Shown here: one piece after another, positions 26,193 through 33,983 of the stretch
Numbering within the stretch: the first letter of the stretch is position 1
How the letters are laid out: each line of letters opens with the position of its first letter
Assembly: GCF_021952865.1 (NCBI RefSeq)
Contig: NZ_CP040792.1
Coordinates: 2,790,001 to 2,854,000, forward strand
Length of the DNA: 64,000 nucleotides
Direction of reading: 5' to 3'
Origin: Clavibacter californiensis
GTDB taxonomy: Bacteria; Actinomycetota; Actinomycetes; Actinomycetales; Microbacteriaceae
Translations under genes and position numbers: made by a program
Notes under the pieces: generated by a model
Told to the model about the DNA's origin: nothing
What the model saw: the letters and a program-made list of their open reading frames with translations, nothing else
Database searches by the model: none

Positions 26193-26353
26193 CTGAGCCC
26201 CGCGACGCATACCGCTCGAATGTAAAGCCCATGTGAACACTTCCGGGCGGAGCGGTTCTCCTGCGTATCGTGCTCAGCACCTCCCGGCCCGACGCGTCGC
26301 CGGCCGACCGGGGGATCCCCCACCGGAGAACGCCGACCCCCTCGGAGGCATCC

Positions 26354-27805
26354 ATGGCATCCGCGCCCCAGCTGCACAAGAGCCTCACGCAGAGGCAGCT
26401 CACCATGATCGCGATCGGCGGCGTGATCGGCGCCGGCCTGTTCGTGGGATCCGGGGTGGTGATCAACGGCGCGGGGCCCGGCGCGTTCCTCACCTACGCG
26501 ATCTCCGGCGTGCTGATCATCCTGGTGATGCGGATGCTCGGCGAGATGGCGACCGCGAACCCCAGCACCGGATCCTTCGCCGACTACGCCCGGCACGCCC
26601 TCGGCGGCTGGGCCGGCTTCTCGATGGGCTGGCTCTACTGGTACTTCTGGGTCATCGTCGTCGGATTCGAGGCGGTCGCCGGCGCGAAGGCGCTCACCTA
26701 CTGGTTCGACGCGCCGCTGTGGCTCCTCTCCCTCGGCCTCATGGCGCTGATGACCGCCACCAACCTCATCTCCGTCGGCGCGTTCGGCGAGTTCGAGTAC
26801 TGGTTCGCGGGGATCAAGGTGGCGGCGATCATCCTGTTCCTGGGTCTCGGCACCATGTACGTGCTCGGCTTCTGGCCGGGGCGCACGATGGACTTCTCGA
26901 ACCTCGTCGTGCACGGCGGCTTCTTCCCGAACGGCGTCGGCGCGATCTTCTCCTCGGTCGTCGTCGTGATCTTCTCCATGGTCGGCGCGGAGATCGCCAC
27001 CATCGCGGCCGCGGAGTCGAAGGACCCCGCGAAGGCCATCCGGAAGTCGACCAACTCCGTGATCCTCCGCATCTCGCTCTTCTTCGTCGGCTCGCTGTTC
27101 CTGCTCGCCGTGATCCTGCCCTGGGACTCCACGGAGCTCGGCGCCTCACCGTTCGTGAGCGCATTCGACCGCATGGGCATCCCCTTCGCGGGAGATGTGA
27201 TGAACGCCGTCGTCCTCACCGCCGTGCTCTCGTGCCTGAATTCCGGCCTCTACACGGCGAGCCGCATGCTCTTCGTGCTCGCCGCCCGGCGCGAAGCTCC
27301 CGCACGTCTCGTGAAGGTGACCGAGCGCGGGGTGCCGCGCGCGGCGATCCTGCTGTCGTCGGTCGTCGGCTTCCTCTGCGTGATCGCGGCGGCCGTCTCC
27401 CCCGACACCGTCTTCCTGTTCCTGCTCAACTCCTCCGGCGCGATCATCCTGTTCGTCTACCTGCTCATCGCGATCTCGCAGATCGTGCTCCGCCGCCGCA
27501 GCGGATCCACCGGGCTCGTCGTGCGGATGTGGCTGTTCCCCGGCCTCTCGATCGTCACGGTCGCGGGGATCGTCGCGGTGCTCGTGCAGATGGCGCTGGA
27601 TCCGGAGATCCGCCCTCAGCTCGTGCTGAGCCTCGTGGCGTGGGCGATCGTGCTCGGGCTGTACGTGGTGACGAGGGTGCGGGGCGGGTCGGTGGATCCG
27701 GAAGGAGGTCACACGTCTGAGACCATCCACGTTCCAGCTATGTCAGCATCAGCCGAACCGCACCCTCAGCCGCCCGTGGACTCTTCGGCAGGCGAGAGGC
27801 GCTAG
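26354..27805 (+). CDS. Amino acid permease, AAT family (GABA/aromatic/asparagine permease type)
   Basis: A 483-residue, 12-TM proton-coupled amino acid importer. It starts at ATG 26354 (CGGAGG 8 nt upstream) with LTQRQLTMIAIGGVIGAGLF, the classic AAT signature, then NPSTGSFADYARHALG and VVVIFSMVGAEIATIAAAES. Substrate unresolved. The last 35 or so residues (after VTRVRGGSVDPE) are hydrophilic, encoded by DNA of lower GC than the rest and unlike the usual short tail. The native 3' end may therefore have been replaced at the boundary with the low-GC patch downstream. Confidence 0.92.
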   Translation: MASAPQLHKSLTQRQLTMIAIGGVIGAGLFVGSGVVINGAGPGAFLTYAISGVLIILVMRMLGEMATANPSTGSFADYARHALGGWAGFSMGWLYWYFWVIVVGFEAVAGAKALTYWFDAPLWLLSLGLMALMTATNLISVGAFGEFEYWFAGIKVAAIILFLGLGTMYVLGFWPGRTMDFSNLVVHGGFFPNGVGAIFSSVVVVIFSMVGAEIATIAAAESKDPAKAIRKSTNSVILRISLFFVGSLFLLAVILPWDSTELGASPFVSAFDRMGIPFAGDVMNAVVLTAVLSCLNSGLYTASRMLFVLAARREAPARLVKVTERGVPRAAILLSSVVGFLCVIAAAVSPDTVFLFLLNSSGAIILFVYLLIAISQIVLRRRSGSTGLVVRMWLFPGLSIVTVAGIVAVLVQMALDPEIRPQLVLSLVAWAIVLGLYVVTRVRGGSVDPEGGHTSETIHVPAMSASAEPHPQPPVDSSAGERR

Positions 27806-29420
27806 TTCCCACCTACGGGATTAGTGCGGACGTCACCGCGCTCATAGTGGCGTGGGCACCCGATGAGATGGACGACCCGGACTAGTCTTCTCTAGCTGAA
27901 AATTCGAGCCAAACTCCCGACTCAGTGAGCTCGCTTATCGAAGGCCCCTTGCGTCTACCGCTGTAAGCCACACGATAACTGTGCGTCTGACCGCCTCCGC
28001 CGTCGAAAGTCAATACCCACGGCACGCCGATCAGGTTGCTGGATGCGTTGAACGCCCGGTAACCGCCGACCAGCCTGGCCACGGTCCATCTGCCGGTAAG
28101 CCCCTTGCTGTCCCACCAGGCGACAAGATCCGCGAGCACTCTTAGGGGTATCGCCGAAGGCAGGTAATACTCTCCATGGTCGACACGAATCGTGTCCGTC
28201 TCAGAATTAGGCGCAGGATCGACATCAGGCACGGACGCCCCCTGCTCGACGTAATCGACCGGCTCCGGCACGGCTTCGACGCCACTCGAGGCATCCACAG
28301 CCGGACCCATCGCCTGGAGGATGTCCCTGGAGTCCACAGAACTTGTGGCGGCTTGCCTGGCCAGAGACTCAAGGCGCTTGAGGATCCTTGCCTGCCCCTC
28401 GGCTTCCAAGCCAGCCGCGTCTGTTTGCAATTTGTAGATCAGAAGGGAAACGCCGACAGCCGCAACTGTCACGCCGCCAGACGCCAAGGCTATGACATCC
28501 CATTGGCTGCGCTCCTCGCCCCAAGTCGCCAGCCCGTATACGACGGAGGCTACGAGAGCGGCCGCTGCGATCAGGAAGACCGTGAGGACCATCCACCGAC
28601 GAACCCAGGAGCGTCGAGACTCCTGCACGTCGTCCTCAATCACGGCCAGCGCCGTTCGGCCTCCCCTACCAGGAGATTTCGTTACTCTGCCTTCTTCTAG
28701 CAGTCGATTGCGGACGTCCCAATACTCTTCCTCCGGGACGTCCAGCAGACGCTTGAGGTCAGCATTTGGTCGAGGTGTCCCATCCTGGGGCAGGAGAGCT
28801 AGGAGCCTTGCTTCGACTGTCTTGATCTGTGCCATGTGCATCCATCTCGCTAAGTGAGTACTACAGAACCACGTACGCGTAGCCGCCGACGATCAACGGC
28901 TGGGACCTGTCGAGACAAGCCCTACTTCGACACCGGGCCGGTGACGCAGACACTGCGACAGCATCTACTTATAAGTGATGCGTAGGACACGTGCGAATGG
29001 ATCGCTTCGCGCACCCGACCCCGCAGCGCCGGAACCCACACTGGCCGACGCTACGAGAGGACATGCATGGTGTCTACACCCCCAACAGGGGAAAAACTCC
29101 CCGAGGTCGCCTGCCGACATTCGACACGATGCGTTGCGGACGCGCCGGACCCTCCACGTCGGAAACTCCTAAGAAGAGCGCGACATCTCGTACAGCTTGT
29201 GTGCTTCCCCGGGACGAGGAGCTCATTTGGTGCACACTCCCGAAATGCCTTCGCGCAGGAATATGCCAACGCCCCTGAACCGGACCGGGTTTGAGACGAG
29301 ACAACTCAGATCATGACGAAGTTGCCCATTGAGTTACTTTCGAGCGTGCGGCGAATGGCCGCGCCTGTCGGAAGGCCGGCCTGGGCGCAAACATGGACTT
29401 CGTTACGTCATTAAGCTGGC
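27710..29420. other. Low-GC patch, possible acquired DNA
   Basis: From the end of the permease gene to just before the phosphomutase start the DNA is visibly poorer in G+C. A sample line at 27901-27960 has 34 G/C of 60, against 41 of 60 at 35521-35580 in a core gene. Codon choice in the one gene inside (27882-28841) includes many A/T-ending codons. I see no integrase, IS end, tRNA or clear flanking direct repeat, so the mechanism of entry is unknown. Boundaries are approximate. Confidence 0.6.
27882..28841 (-). CDS. Orphan winged-helix / two-TM membrane protein
   Basis: A 319-residue protein I do not recognise. Residues about 1-70 read as a winged-helix domain (AQIKTVEARLLALLPQDG, then DVRNRLLEEGRVTKSPGRGG, then RTALAVIED). 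The GRGG wing resembles winged helices found in restriction and defence-related proteins. Two hydrophobic segments follow (about 83-105, WMVLTVFLIAAAALVASVVY; and about 114-136). Then come a helical/acidic stretch and a C-terminal domain (about 210-319) with several Trp and Gly residues (VPWVLTFDGGGGQTHSYRVA). Starts ATG 28841 or ATG 28835; no strong RBS. It is alone in the low-GC patch. A DNA-sensing membrane effector is a speculation, not an assignment. Confidence 0.7.
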   Translation of the reverse strand: MHMAQIKTVEARLLALLPQDGTPRPNADLKRLLDVPEEEYWDVRNRLLEEGRVTKSPGRGGRTALAVIEDDVQESRRSWVRRWMVLTVFLIAAAALVASVVYGLATWGEERSQWDVIALASGGVTVAAVGVSLLIYKLQTDAAGLEAEGQARILKRLESLARQAATSSVDSRDILQAMGPAVDASSGVEAVPEPVDYVEQGASVPDVDPAPNSETDTIRVDHGEYYLPSAIPLRVLADLVAWWDSKGLTGRWTVARLVGGYRAFNASSNLIGVPWVLTFDGGGGQTHSYRVAYSGRRKGPSISELTESGVWLEFSARED

Positions 29421-29424
29421 TCGC
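28842..29424. other. Gene-poor gap in the low-GC patch
   Basis: No convincing gene. Short open frames exist on both strands. The least bad is 29067-29294 (+), 75 codons starting MVSTPPTGEKLPEVACRH with AGGA upstream, but it shows no family features and overlaps a minus-strand open frame of similar quality (29051-29269). This may be degraded coding sequence. The promoters of the divergent genes on each side must lie here. Confidence 0.5.
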
Positions 29425-30117
29425 ATGGCGACAGTGATCCTCGTGCGGCACGGACGGACGACAGCGAACGCGACCGGGATCCTGGCGGGGCGCACCCCCG
29501 GCGTCGACCTCGACGACACCGGACGCGACCAGGCCGACCGCGCTGGCGACCGGCTGGCAGCTGTCCCGCTGGCGGCCGTCGTGTCCAGCCCGCTGCAGCG
29601 CTGCTGGGAGACCGCGCAGCGGATCCTCGAGCGGCAGTCGGGGAAGCCGGCCCAGCCCGTCGACCCCGACCTCACCGAGTGCGACTACGGCGACTGGCAG
29701 GGCCGCCCCCTCAGCGAGCTCGCCACCGAGGAGCTCTGGAAGACCGTCCAGTCGCACCCGTCCGCCGTCGTCTTCCCCGGCGGCGAGTCCATGGCCGGGA
29801 TGCAGGCGCGCGCGGTCGCCGCGATCCGCCGCCACGACGCCGCCATCGAGGCGGAGCACGGACCGGGCGCCGTGTGGGTCGCGGTCAGCCACGGCGACAT
29901 CATCAAGTCGATCCTCGCCGACGCGTACGGCATGCACCTCGACCTGTTCCAGCGCATCGACGTGGGCCCGGCGTCGATCTCCATCGTGCGCTACGGCGCC
30001 GGCCGGCCGACCGTGCACGCGACGAACACCGACGCGGGCGACCTCTCCTGGCTGGCCGCGGCCGTCGGATCCGGTGACGCTCCCGTGGGCGGCGGCGCCG
30101 GGCACGCGACGCCGTGA
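29425..30117 (+). CDS. Histidine phosphatase / phosphomutase, MSMEG_4193 family
   Basis: A 230-residue histidine-phosphatase-superfamily protein. The phospho-accepting His is in ILVRHGRTTANA (His 9). The second-half landmarks are SSPLQRCWETAQ, the acidic ECDYGDWQG and VSHGDIIKSILADA. ATG 29425 gives the conserved N-terminus; the longer open frame upstream lies in low-GC sequence. In many actinobacteria this family is encoded next to DUF3090 and SCO1664 proteins, exactly as here, forming a conserved three-gene set of unknown substrate. Enzymatic class is clear; the reaction is not. Confidence 0.9.
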   Translation: MATVILVRHGRTTANATGILAGRTPGVDLDDTGRDQADRAGDRLAAVPLAAVVSSPLQRCWETAQRILERQSGKPAQPVDPDLTECDYGDWQGRPLSELATEELWKTVQSHPSAVVFPGGESMAGMQARAVAAIRRHDAAIEAEHGPGAVWVAVSHGDIIKSILADAYGMHLDLFQRIDVGPASISIVRYGAGRPTVHATNTDAGDLSWLAAAVGSGDAPVGGGAGHATP

Positions 30118-30140
30118 TCCACCGCGCATAGAGTGGACGT

Positions 30141-30704
30141 ATGCCCACACGAGCCCTCGAATTCGACTGGCCGGACCGGGCCGTGGTCGGCACCATCGGC
30201 CTCCCGGGCGCGCGGACCTTCTACTTCCAGGTGCGCTCCGGCCCGCAGCTGGTGACCATCGCCCTCGAGAAGCAGCAGTCCGCGCTGCTCGCCGAGAAGA
30301 TCGACGAGATCCTCGACCAGCTCGTCACCGTCGAGGGCAACCCGTTCAGCATCCCCGAGAGCACGCCCCCGGAGCTGGTGGACAACGACCCGCTCGAGGA
30401 TGTCGACGAGCGCTGGCGCACCGGTGCGATGGGCCTCGGCTGGGATCCGTCGATGGCCCAGGTGGTCATCGAGGCGTACCCCCTCGCGGAGGACGACGAC
30501 AGCGACGACTTCGACCTGCCGAGCGTCGACGACGACGTGGACGCGGACGACACCGAGATGCTCGTCGTGCGGATGCCCGTGGGTGCGGCCCGCGCGTTCG
30601 CGAAGCGCACCCATGAGATCGTGGGCGCCGGCCGCCCGATCTGCGCGGTGTGCGGCTACCCCATCGACCCCGACGGGCACATCCACACCTTCCCCGACGA
30701 ATGA
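30141..30704 (+). CDS. DUF3090 family protein
   Basis: A 187-residue protein with the family start (FDWPDRAVVGTIGLPGARTF, then YFQVRSGPQLVTIALEKQQ). An acidic loop (about 116-138) precedes RMPVGAARAFAKRTHEIVGA and a C-terminal zinc-binding-like knuckle: Cys 168, Cys 171, His 180, His 182 (ICAVCGYPIDPDGHIHTF). In relatives as I know them the final ligand is often Cys, so the His is a small variation. Middle gene of the trio; its stop overlaps the next start (ATGA). Function unknown. Confidence 0.9.
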   Translation: MPTRALEFDWPDRAVVGTIGLPGARTFYFQVRSGPQLVTIALEKQQSALLAEKIDEILDQLVTVEGNPFSIPESTPPELVDNDPLEDVDERWRTGAMGLGWDPSMAQVVIEAYPLAEDDDSDDFDLPSVDDDVDADDTEMLVVRMPVGAARAFAKRTHEIVGAGRPICAVCGYPIDPDGHIHTFPDE

Positions 30705-31471
30705 TGCCGGAGACGGACCCGCTGGCCGGCGAGCTGATCGTCACCGGCCGCATCCGCACCGCGTCGAACGCGACGTTCCTCGGGACGATCGGCGACGTGG
30801 CCGTCGTCTACAAGCCGATCCGCGGCGAGAACCCGCTGTGGGACTTCCCCGACGCGGTGCTCGCGCACCGCGAGGTCGCCGCGTACCTCGTCTCCGAGGC
30901 GCTCGGCTGGGGCGTCGTGCCGCGCACGTGGCTCCGCGACGGCCCCTCGGGCGAGGGCATGGTCCAGCTCTGGCAGGACGAGGATCCCGACCAGGACGCC
31001 GTCGACCTGGTCCCCGCGGCCGAGATCCCGGAGACCGGCTACCGGACGGTCCTCGGCGGCGAGGACGAGGAGGGCAACACGGTCGCCCTCATCCACGAGG
31101 ACACCCCGGCGCTGCGCCGCATGGCCGTCTTCGACGTGATCGTCAACAACGCCGACCGCAAGGGCTTCCACGTGCTCGCCATGCCCGACGGCCACCGCTT
31201 CGGCGTCGACCACGGCCTCACCTTCCACGAGGAGCACAAGCTGCGCACGGTGCTGTGGGGGTGGGTCGGGGATCCGCTCACCGCCGAGGAGCTCGAGGGC
31301 GTGGATCGGGTGCTCGCGGGGCTGGATGGGGAGTTGGGGCGGGAGCTGGCGGAGCTGGTCACGGCGGAGGAGGTCGCGGCGCTGGCGGAGCGGTGCGCGC
31401 GGTTGCGCGGCGAGGCCCGGTTCCCGGCTCCTGCTGGACAGTCGTCGGCAGTCCCCTGGCCGCTGTTCTGA
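30701..31471 (+). CDS. SCO1664 family protein, PI3/4-kinase-like fold
   Basis: A 256-residue protein with remote similarity to phosphatidylinositol kinase-like catalytic domains. A probable ATP-contacting Lys is in VVYKPIRGENPLWDFP (Lys 38). The catalytic loop is MAVFDVIVNNADRKGFHVL (Asp 145, Asn 149/150, Asp 152, Lys 154) and the metal-binding Asp is in FGVDHGLTFH (Asp 170). HREVAAYLVSEALGW is the family's conserved helix. Two ATGs are possible (30701, 30704); 30701 overlaps the DUF3090 stop. Kinase-like protein plus phosphatase-like protein in one operon suggests making and clearing a phosphorylated product, which is inference. Confidence 0.88.
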   Translation: MMPETDPLAGELIVTGRIRTASNATFLGTIGDVAVVYKPIRGENPLWDFPDAVLAHREVAAYLVSEALGWGVVPRTWLRDGPSGEGMVQLWQDEDPDQDAVDLVPAAEIPETGYRTVLGGEDEEGNTVALIHEDTPALRRMAVFDVIVNNADRKGFHVLAMPDGHRFGVDHGLTFHEEHKLRTVLWGWVGDPLTAEELEGVDRVLAGLDGELGRELAELVTAEEVAALAERCARLRGEARFPAPAGQSSAVPWPLF

Positions 31472-31481
31472 GGACTCGGCG

Positions 31482-31802
31482 TCAGGCGACGCGCAGGGGC
31501 ACGATCTCGGCGATCCTGTCGTGCAGGGCCCGCCGCTCGAGCCGTAGCTCGTAGTTGCTCTGCAGGTTCATCCAGAGCTCGTCCGAGGTGCCGAAGTACC
31601 GCGCAAGCCGGATGGCCGTGTCGGCCGTGATGCCGCGCTTGCCGTGCACGATCTCGTTGATGCGCCGCGGCGGCACGCCGATCGATACCGCGAGCTTGTT
31701 CTGCGTGATCCCGAAGGCCTCGATGAAGTCCTCCATCAGGATCTCGCCCGGGTGGACCGGGTCGATCCGACCCCCCTCAGTGGTAGTCGACGAGTTCGAC
31801 AT
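31482..31802 (-). CDS. higA: HigA-type antitoxin
   Basis: A 106-residue Xre-family protein. ATG 31802 is preceded by GGGAGG 8 nt upstream (an in-frame GTG at 31811 lacks spacing). The N-terminal PVHPGEILMEDFIEAFGITQ is typical of the HigA/VapI family, followed by the HTH (NKLAVSIGVPPRRINEIVHG) and DTAIRLARYFGTSDELWMNL. It should neutralise HigB and repress the pair's promoter. It overlaps the higB 3' end by 26 bp, the toxin-first order normal for higBA. Confidence 0.93.
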   Translation of the reverse strand: MSNSSTTTEGGRIDPVHPGEILMEDFIEAFGITQNKLAVSIGVPPRRINEIVHGKRGITADTAIRLARYFGTSDELWMNLQSNYELRLERRALHDRIAEIVPLRVA

Positions 31803-32058
31803 CCTCTGCACCTCCCTCTCGCCAGATGAAGCAGAGCCGCCACTGGTCGTTCACCCGGATGCTGTGCTGACCGCGGCGATCCCCGACCAGCCGCTCGAGC
31901 CGGTTGCCCGGCGGGATGCGCAGATCCTCGACATCCACCGCGGCATTGATCAGCTCGAGCTTCCGGAGGACCGCCCTCTGGACGTTCCGGTCCACGCCCT
32001 TGACGTACTGCTGATCCCAGATGCGCTCGGTCCGCTTGCTGCCGAACGACCTGATCAC
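31777..32058 (-). CDS. higB: HigB-type toxin (RelE-fold mRNA interferase)
   Basis: A 93-residue protein starting at GTG 32058. Family marks are MIRSFGSKRTERIWDQQYVK, the middle NVQRAVLRKLELINAA with DLRIPPGNRLERLVGDRRGQ, and the C-terminal HSIRVNDQWRLCFIWREGGA. The conserved basic/aromatic surface is intact, so it looks active: a ribosome-dependent mRNA endonuclease by family. First gene of the pair, behind an inverted repeat at 32068-32104. Confidence 0.93.
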   Translation of the reverse strand: MIRSFGSKRTERIWDQQYVKGVDRNVQRAVLRKLELINAAVDVEDLRIPPGNRLERLVGDRRGQHSIRVNDQWRLCFIWREGGAEDVELVDYH

Positions 32059-32067
32059 ATGAGGACC

Positions 32068-32104
32068 GTATAACGCTCGGCGTCAATGATGCCACACGTT
32101 ATAC
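32068..32104 (-). promoter_or_regulatory. Inverted repeat upstream of higBA, probable HigA operator
   Basis: GTATAACG (32068-32075) and its exact reverse complement CGTTATAC (32097-32104) are separated by 21 bp, that is, two helical turns. They lie 10-46 bp upstream of the higB start in the only gap before ychF. Half-sites of this size and spacing suit two HigA dimers or one looped dimer; TATAAC/TATACG may double as a -10 element. Autoregulation is inferred from the family. Confidence 0.6.
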
Positions 32105-32113
32105 ACAGGCAGG

Positions 32114-33187
32114 TCAGTTGTTGAAGCGGAACTCCACCACGTCGCCGTCCTGCATGACGTACTCCTTGCCCTCGATGCGGGCCTTGCCCTTGGAGCGCGC
32201 CTCGGCGATGGAGCCCGTCTCGACCAGGTCGTCGTAGGAGATGACCTCGGCCTTGATGAAGCCCTTCTCGAAGTCGGTGTGGATCACGCCGGCCGCCTGC
32301 GGGGCCTTCCAACCCTTGCCGATGGTCCAGGCGCGCGTCTCCTTGGGGCCCGCCGTCAGGTAGGTCTGCAGGCCGAGGGTCTCGAAGCCGATGCGGGCGA
32401 GCTGGTCGAGGCCCGACTCCTCCTGGCCGGTGCTGGCGAGCATCTCGGCGGCGTCCTCGGGGTCGAGCTCGATGAGCTCCGACTCGATCTTCGCGTCGAG
32501 GAACACGGCCTGCGCGGGCGCCACCAGGGCGGCCAGCTCGTCGAGGCGACCCTTGTCGCCGAGCACCTGCTCGTCGACGTTGAAGACGTAGATGAAGGGC
32601 TTGGCCGTCAGCAGGCCGAGCTCGCGGACGGGCTCCAGGTCGATCTTCGACGCCGACAGCGGCTTGCCCGAGTCGAGCCACTCGCGCGCCGCCTTCGCCG
32701 TCTCGAGCACGATCGGCTCGATGCGCTTCGTCTTCAGCTCCTTCTCGTAGCGCGGCTCAGCGCGCTCGAGGGTCTGCAGGTCGGCGAGGAACAGCTCGGT
32801 GTTGATGGTCTCCATGTCGCTCGCGGCGTCGACGCGGCCGTCGACGTGCACGACGTCCTCGTCCTCGAAGCCGCGGACGACCTGCGCGATCGCGTCGGCC
32901 TCGCGGATGTTCGCGAGGAACTGGTTGCCGAGGCCCTCGCCCTCGCTCGCGCCGCGGACGATGCCCGCGATGTCGACGAAGGAGACGGGCGCCGGGAGGA
33001 TCTTCTCGGAGCCGAAGAGGCCGGCGAGCACCTCCAGGCGCGGGTCCGGGAGGTTCACCACGCCCACGTTCGGCTCGATCGTCGCGAACGGGTAGTTCGC
33101 GGCGAGCACCTGGTTCTTGGTCAGGGCGTTGAAGAGCGTCGACTTGCCGACGTTGGGGAGACCGACGATCGCGATAGTGAGAGCCAC
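32114..33187 (-). CDS. ychF: Redox-regulated ATPase YchF (Obg-family P-loop)
   Basis: A 357-residue protein with a P-loop ([14 protein letters not shown]), switch region ([20 protein letters not shown]), a coiled-coil insertion (about 130-200) and a C-terminal TGS domain. The specificity motif is NVDE instead of NKxD, typical of this ATP-preferring member of the GTPase superfamily. It is a ribosome-associated stress and translation-linked factor. ATG 33187. Neighbour of the exonuclease gene on the opposite strand. Confidence 0.97.
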   Translation of the reverse strand: MALTIAIVGLPNVGKSTLFNALTKNQVLAANYPFATIEPNVGVVNLPDPRLEVLAGLFGSEKILPAPVSFVDIAGIVRGASEGEGLGNQFLANIREADAIAQVVRGFEDEDVVHVDGRVDAASDMETINTELFLADLQTLERAEPRYEKELKTKRIEPIVLETAKAAREWLDSGKPLSASKIDLEPVRELGLLTAKPFIYVFNVDEQVLGDKGRLDELAALVAPAQAVFLDAKIESELIELDPEDAAEMLASTGQEESGLDQLARIGFETLGLQTYLTAGPKETRAWTIGKGWKAPQAAGVIHTDFEKGFIKAEVISYDDLVETGSIAEARSKGKARIEGKEYVMQDGDVVEFRFNN

Positions 33188-33286
33188 GGGAGTCCATCGT
33201 ACGGGGCCGGTCGGCTCCTCCCCCGCCCGCGCCGGGCTGGGCTGTCCCGGGATCCGGCGTCGGTCGTGCGTGGAACACTCGGACCC

Positions 33287-33916
33287 ATGCCGTTGGACTT
33301 CACCGCGATCGACTTCGAGACCGCCAACAACTCGTCGGCGAGCGCGTGCTCGGTGGGTCTCGTGAAGGTCCGCGACGGCGTCGTGGTCGAGACCGCGTCC
33401 TGGCTAATCCGACCGCCGGCGGGGCACGACACCTTCTCGGTCTGGAACACGCGGATCCACGGCATCGTCGAGGACGACGTCGCCGGCGCCGACGGCTGGG
33501 CCGACCAGCTGCCGCGCCTCATGGCCTTCGCGGGCGACGACCACCTCGTCGCCCACAACGCGCGCTTCGACATGGGCGTGATCCAGGGCGCGTGCAAGGC
33601 CACCGCGCTCATCCCGCCGCCGTACTCCTACCTCTGCAGCCTCCAGGTCGCGCGCCGCACGTACGCGCTCGACTCCTACCGACTGCCGGTCGCCGCGCGG
33701 GCCGCGGGCTTCGAGGACTTCTCGCACCACGAGGCGCTGGCGGACGCGCGGGCGTGCGCCGCCATCGTCGTGCACGCCGCCAGCCGCCACGGGGCCGCAT
33801 CCGTCACCGGGCTGGCGGAGGCCGCGGGCGTGGGCCTCGGCCGCATCGGCGCGCCGCGCACGCAGACCGTCACGCGCGCCTCGGCCGCCGCGACGCCGCC
33901 CATCGACTGGGCCTGA
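33287..33916 (+). CDS. DnaQ-like 3'-5' exonuclease
   Basis: A 209-residue DEDDh-type exonuclease, similar to the DNA polymerase III epsilon fold. Exo I is FTAIDFETANN (Asp/Glu), Exo II HNARFDMGVIQ (Asp), Exo III HHEALADARACA (His/Asp). It is a stand-alone domain with a Thr/Ala-rich tail. ATG 33287. Role in proofreading, repair or RNA processing is unresolved. Divergent from ychF. Confidence 0.9.
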   Translation: MPLDFTAIDFETANNSSASACSVGLVKVRDGVVVETASWLIRPPAGHDTFSVWNTRIHGIVEDDVAGADGWADQLPRLMAFAGDDHLVAHNARFDMGVIQGACKATALIPPPYSYLCSLQVARRTYALDSYRLPVAARAAGFEDFSHHEALADARACAAIVVHAASRHGAASVTGLAEAAGVGLGRIGAPRTQTVTRASAAATPPIDWA

Positions 33917-33983
33917 TCCGCCTGCTCGACCACCCGCCGCCCGGCGTCCCTGCCGTGTCGGGGGCCGCTGGCACACTGCACGC

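Noticed and set aside
29051-29294. Overlapping 72-75-codon frames in the low-GC gap
   Set aside because: Both strands are equally open and neither has recognisable features; one may be a remnant but I cannot support a gene.
27710-29420. Low-GC patch as an IS element or integrative element
   Set aside because: No transposase, integrase, terminal inverted repeats, target-site duplication or tRNA was seen.
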